Positions 5,149 through 6,676 of a DNA stretch of 6,676 bases are shown here, in pieces. The notes under the pieces are model-generated. The model saw only the letters and a list, made by a program, of their open reading frames with translations. It did not search any database and was not told the DNA's origin. Source of the stretch: Candidatus Saccharimonadota bacterium (lineage in GTDB: Bacteria > Patescibacteriota > Saccharimonadia > Saccharimonadales > UBA4665); contig JARIHB010000125.1 of assembly GCA_029288515.1 (NCBI GenBank), positions 1 to 6,676 on the forward strand. The letters are read 5' to 3'. A program made the translations under genes and the position numbers. Positions within the stretch are counted from its first letter, which is position 1; each line of letters opens with the position of its first letter.

Positions 5149-5885
5149 ATACGGTGGCAGGCAACGACGGCTCGTCGCATATACTATTTCCCACTCTTGT
5201 TGCACAGGCAGTGCGCGAGGGCGAAGCTCCTATTGTGCACCTCGCGGAAGGTGATAGCCTTGAGGAGGATCTCGCCGAACAAGGCTATCTGGCCACCCGT
5301 GCTCTTGGGGAATATTGCCTTGATGCTGCCATTACAGACATTGTATTGGCGAGCGCAAACGCCCGAATGGCAGGCGTGGCCCTGAGATCCTATTTTCGTG
5401 CCGCTCACAACGATGTACACCGGCCAGACATACACTTTTTAGAGGCAGATGCCGTGGCCACCATGACAGCCGAATCGCTTGAGACACAGTTGCGGATCAG
5501 CCGTAACAGCCTACTCGATAAAAAGAATGAGTCCGTGCTGGTTATGGATACTGTGCGCCGATCCGGCAGAACGTTGTCCACCATTTGCAGGACATTGGCA
5601 CGCCTCGGCTTCCAACAAGTCCGATCCGGCGCCTTTATAGACGAAATGGGCGATGGTGGCGAACCGCTCGATTTCGTGTATACAACCCACCAACACCATG
5701 TACTGGGTGATGACCCGTTCGGCAGTGATGACGGTCTGAGAGCCAGGCACGGCAGTCTTTACCCTGAACGCAATGATGACCGGCATTTACGCTACGAACT
5801 GACTGCCGACCGTCAGGCCATAAGCCGCGTTATCGCCGGGATGCACTTTACATACACCGGCCAGATCGGCCGCTACGGATCGTAA
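5145..5885 (+). CDS. phosphoribosyltransferase-like protein
   Basis: The 246-residue protein looks like a divergent type I phosphoribosyltransferase. The PRPP-binding loop is recognisable at 131-144 (VLVMDTVRRSGRTL): a hydrophobic strand, D135, then S-G-R-T in the loop that normally holds the 5-phosphate. The second acidic residue of the usual pair is T136. Upstream, TDIVLASANARMAGVALRSYF (64-84) matches the strand, loop and helix that precede it in this fold, and FIDE (164-167) follows as the next strand. The C-terminal 75 residues are rich in His, Asp and Arg (THQHHVLGDDPFG) and not recognised. Such enzymes join a base to PRPP or split nucleotides, but some family members are only regulators. 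The substrate is unknown. It follows the DHFR gene by 35 bp, lacks a Shine-Dalgarno site and has an inverted repeat over its ATG, so it may have its own promoter. Confidence 0.6.
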   Translation: MDTVAGNDGSSHILFPTLVAQAVREGEAPIVHLAEGDSLEEDLAEQGYLATRALGEYCLDAAITDIVLASANARMAGVALRSYFRAAHNDVHRPDIHFLEADAVATMTAESLETQLRISRNSLLDKKNESVLVMDTVRRSGRTLSTICRTLARLGFQQVRSGAFIDEMGDGGEPLDFVYTTHQHHVLGDDPFGSDDGLRARHGSLYPERNDDRHLRYELTADRQAISRVIAGMHFTYTGQIGRYGS

Positions 5886-5979
5886 GTTTTAAACCTAATA
5901 TTGCATATTCTGCAGGCTTGTGGCTAAATTATTCTATATAGATGCAACGCGTGCACTGCAGGCGGTGAGGAGACAGACT
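5886..5979 (+). promoter_or_regulatory. intergenic gap before thymidylate kinase, with weak promoter-like elements
   Basis: This 94-bp gap is AT-rich in its first two thirds. TTGCAT (5901-5906) lies 18 bp before TAAATT (5925-5930), and TATATA (5935-5940) is another -10-like box without a clear -35. CTGCAGGC occurs twice (5910-5917 and 5956-5963). There is no GC hairpin with a T-run, so the kinase could be co-transcribed with the upstream gene, started here, or both. A clear Shine-Dalgarno site, GAGGAG (5967-5972), lies 7 nt before the kinase ATG. Confidence 0.3.
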
Positions 5980-6676
5980 ATGCGGCGAGGGACATTTATC
6001 GTTATAGAAGGGACCGACGGGTCAGGCAAGGGAACACAGTTCCAGTTACTGCGTGACCGCCTGCAAACAGCAGGTTACAGTGTAGAAACGTTCGATTTTC
6101 CTCAATACGACGAGCCGTCGAGCTACTTTGTGCGGCAATACCTGAACGGTGAGTACGGCACAGCCGAGGAAGTAGGTCCGTACACGGCGTCGCTGTTCTA
6201 TGCGCTTGACCGCTACGAAGCCGCTCCTAAAATCCGCAAAGCGCTTGACGAGGGCAAGATAGTGCTTTCTAATCGCTTTACCGGGTCAAGTATGGGCCAT
6301 CAAGGGGCTAAGTTCCGTAACCCGGAAGAGCGCCGAGGGTACTTCATCTGGCTCGACAACATGGAATTCGAAATGCTGCATATCCCGCGTCCGGACGTGA
6401 ACTTTGTGCTGCGGGTACCCGCCGATGTGGCCTATGATCTTATCGACGAGAAAGAGCAGCGTGCTTATATCAGTGGCAAGCGTGACATCCACGAAGTTGA
6501 CCGCAAGTACCTGGAACGTTCCGTAAATGTATACGATGACCTCTGCCGACTGTTCCCCAAAGATTTTCAGCGCGTAGACTGCGTACGTAATGACAAATTG
6601 CTTGACATCGAAACTATCCAGCACATGCTGTGGCAAAAGGTAAGCCCCTTATTGCCACAGCCCCCACAGCTAGAAA
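5980..6676 (+). CDS. tmk: thymidylate kinase (dTMP kinase), 3' end outside the window
   Basis: The frame gives 232 residues and is still open at the right edge. It is a P-loop kinase that makes dTDP from dTMP with ATP. The P-loop is G11-T-D-G-S-G-K17-G-T19 in FIVIEGTDGSGKGTQ. FPQY (40-43) and the D77-R78 pair (YALDRYEA) match the dTMP site. SNRFTGSSMGHQG (97-109) matches the family's DRY..S..AYQG block, with N98 in place of the usual Asp. PD (138-139) starts the strand RPDVNFVLRV, and the basic lid (K158-E-Q-R161 to R168-D-I-H-E172) is followed by D174 and YLERSVNVYDDL. Arginine is absent from the P-loop and present in the lid, as in the E. coli-like type II group. Most bacterial enzymes are about 205-215 residues; the tail here (SPLLPQPPQLE) is Pro/Gln-rich, so the stop is probably close. 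The start follows GAGGAG by 7 nt. Confidence 0.93.
   Translation, partial: MRRGTFIVIEGTDGSGKGTQFQLLRDRLQTAGYSVETFDFPQYDEPSSYFVRQYLNGEYGTAEEVGPYTASLFYALDRYEAAPKIRKALDEGKIVLSNRFTGSSMGHQGAKFRNPEERRGYFIWLDNMEFEMLHIPRPDVNFVLRVPADVAYDLIDEKEQRAYISGKRDIHEVDRKYLERSVNVYDDLCRLFPKDFQRVDCVRNDKLLDIETIQHMLWQKVSPLLPQPPQLE

Noticed and set aside
5857..5878. GGCC-AGATC-GGCC near the end of the PRTase-like gene as a terminator stem
   Set aside because: It is a 4-bp stem inside the coding region with no T-run after it.
6286..6636. Minus-strand frame of 116 codons
   Set aside because: It lies wholly antisense to the thymidylate kinase gene, whose motifs are unmistakable; it is a shadow.

Overview
The window is bacterial and tightly packed. 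Eight genes (two cut by the window edges, one of them supported by only ten codons) plus one uncertain regulatory gap fill almost all of it, there is no stretch above 300 bases without a gene, and no RNA gene, mobile element or CRISPR array is visible. TGA is used as a real stop codon in two gene overlaps (GTGA and ATGA), so the genetic code is the standard bacterial one; this argues against the Gracilibacteria/Absconditabacteria codes. Small, fused, overlapping nucleotide-metabolism genes at moderate GC would suit a Candidate Phyla Radiation bacterium such as Saccharibacteria. That placement is inference from gene style, not from a marker gene.

Left part (1-1934): a probable gene start on the minus strand leaves the window at position 1. 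It is divergent from a plus-strand APH-type phosphotransferase (129-1145). The phosphotransferase converges, with only 18 bases between stop codons, on an unrecognised acidic, cysteine-free protein read from the minus strand (1934-1164).

Middle (1935-5109): a 118-bp divergent promoter region fires left into the unknown protein and right into a four-gene operon. The operon encodes an HxGH nucleotidyltransferase, a HIT-Nudix fusion, a CMP/dCMP-type deaminase with a long unrecognised N-terminal domain, and a dihydrofolate reductase family protein. All three junctions overlap (TAATG, GTGA, ATGA) and each downstream start has a Shine-Dalgarno-like sequence.

Right part (5110-6676): a divergent phosphoribosyltransferase-like gene whose start codon lies inside a 9-bp AT-rich inverted repeat, then a thymidylate kinase gene that runs off the right edge.

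Read together, deaminase (dCMP to dUMP), DHFR (folate recycling) and thymidylate kinase (dTMP to dTDP) look like a dTTP supply cluster. Thymidylate synthase, the step between them, is not in the window. The HIT-Nudix, nucleotidyltransferase and PRTase-like proteins are plausible nucleotide housekeeping partners, but their substrates cannot be read from the sequence.

The most unusual signals are: (1) two good sigma70-type promoters whose -10 boxes sit exactly 8 nt before an ATG, implying leaderless mRNAs, while operon genes use Shine-Dalgarno sites; (2) the N-terminal domain of the deaminase; (3) the HIT-Nudix fusion with an altered Nudix box; (4) the inverted repeat that buries the start codon of the PRTase-like gene.
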